The notes beneath the pieces are model-generated. The model searched no databases. It was given only the letters and a program-made list of their open reading frames with translations, and was not told the DNA's origin. This document shows, piece by piece, positions 63,965-64,000 of a stretch of 64,000 nucleotides of DNA; within the stretch, counting starts at the first letter, position 1; the number at the start of each line of letters is the position of its first letter. The DNA is from Rhizobium tumorigenes. Lineage in GTDB: Bacteria > Pseudomonadota > Alphaproteobacteria > Rhizobiales > Rhizobiaceae. A program made the translations under genes and the position numbers. The DNA is taken from contig NZ_CP117255.1 of the NCBI RefSeq assembly GCF_003240565.2, positions 1,550,001-1,614,000 on the forward strand, read 5' to 3'.

Positions 63965-64000
63965 ATGCAAACACCCTGCGTTCTCATCTGCAACATCGAC
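63965..64000 (+). CDS. DUF1289 family protein, 5' fragment
   Basis: Twelve codons at the right edge read MQTPCVLICNID, matching the start of the small Cys-containing DUF1289 proteins (TPC.xxC.ID pattern). The gene continues beyond the window. An ATG three codons earlier (63956) is also possible. Confidence 0.6.
   Translation, partial: MQTPCVLICNID

Overview
The window is GC-rich chromosomal DNA of an alphaproteobacterium, most likely Rhizobiaceae (Rhizobium/Agrobacterium group). The gene content points there: a class II DAHP synthase, the oxygen-dependent DMB synthase BluB, malic enzyme fused to a phosphotransacetylase-like domain, a STAS-fused MlaE permease, DUF2865, Usg and a PleC/DivJ-like histidine kinase. 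There is no rRNA, tRNA, CRISPR array, prophage, transposase or obvious pseudogene. Genes are dense and intact; both ends are ordinary chromosome, and the last gene runs off the right edge.

Layout. (1) 18-13065: a nine-gene carbohydrate catabolic operon on the minus strand (CUT1 ABC importer, GH2 beta-mannosidase-like enzyme, isomerase/epimerase, Gfo/Idh dehydrogenase, aldo/keto reductase, GH43 beta-xylosidase), with a divergent LacI-family regulator and two near-identical candidate operators in the shared intergenic region. (2) 13157-20334: 6-phosphogluconate dehydrogenase, a small SRPBCC protein, a four-gene Mla-type lipid transport operon and a dipeptide epimerase. (3) 20286-30863: MFS transporter, LpxH-like hydrolase, malic enzyme, DUF2865 protein, bluB under a cobalamin riboswitch, a TolB-like protein, DUF1003 and GFA proteins, and class II DAHP synthase. 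(4) 31117-41864: orphan TadG/VWA protein, glutathione reductase, rpiA with a coupled DUF2059 gene, gph, L,D-transpeptidase, fumC, a GGDEF protein and a DUF971 protein. (5) 41997-50515: molybdenum cofactor genes moaA, mobA and mobB with a DMT transporter between them, a large repeat-containing OmpA-family protein, and a polar amino-acid ABC importer lacking its ATPase. (6) 50690-57996: Usg, a TPR-methyltransferase, an ssu sulfonate-sulfur operon with two tandem binding proteins, and a beta-hydroxyacid dehydrogenase. (7) 58081-64000: Lrp-type regulator, overlapping UDG-like and nuclease genes, a membrane histidine kinase, dgkA, cobT and cobS, and the start of a DUF1289 gene.

How genes work together. 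The left operon would import plant-derived oligosaccharides for cytosolic cleavage, since neither glycosidase has a signal peptide; gnd and rpiA supply pentose-phosphate steps. bluB, cobT and cobS make and attach the lower ligand of cobalamin. SsuABCD releases sulfite from sulfonates. No radically new system was seen. The best leads are the twin LacI operators, the bluB riboswitch, cobS lacking a normal start codon, the KAEK-repeat OmpA protein, the SsuA duplication, and repeated small hairpins in the gaps of the sugar operon. Starts were chosen by Shine-Dalgarno (SD) position and family N-termini and often differ from the longest possible reading frame.
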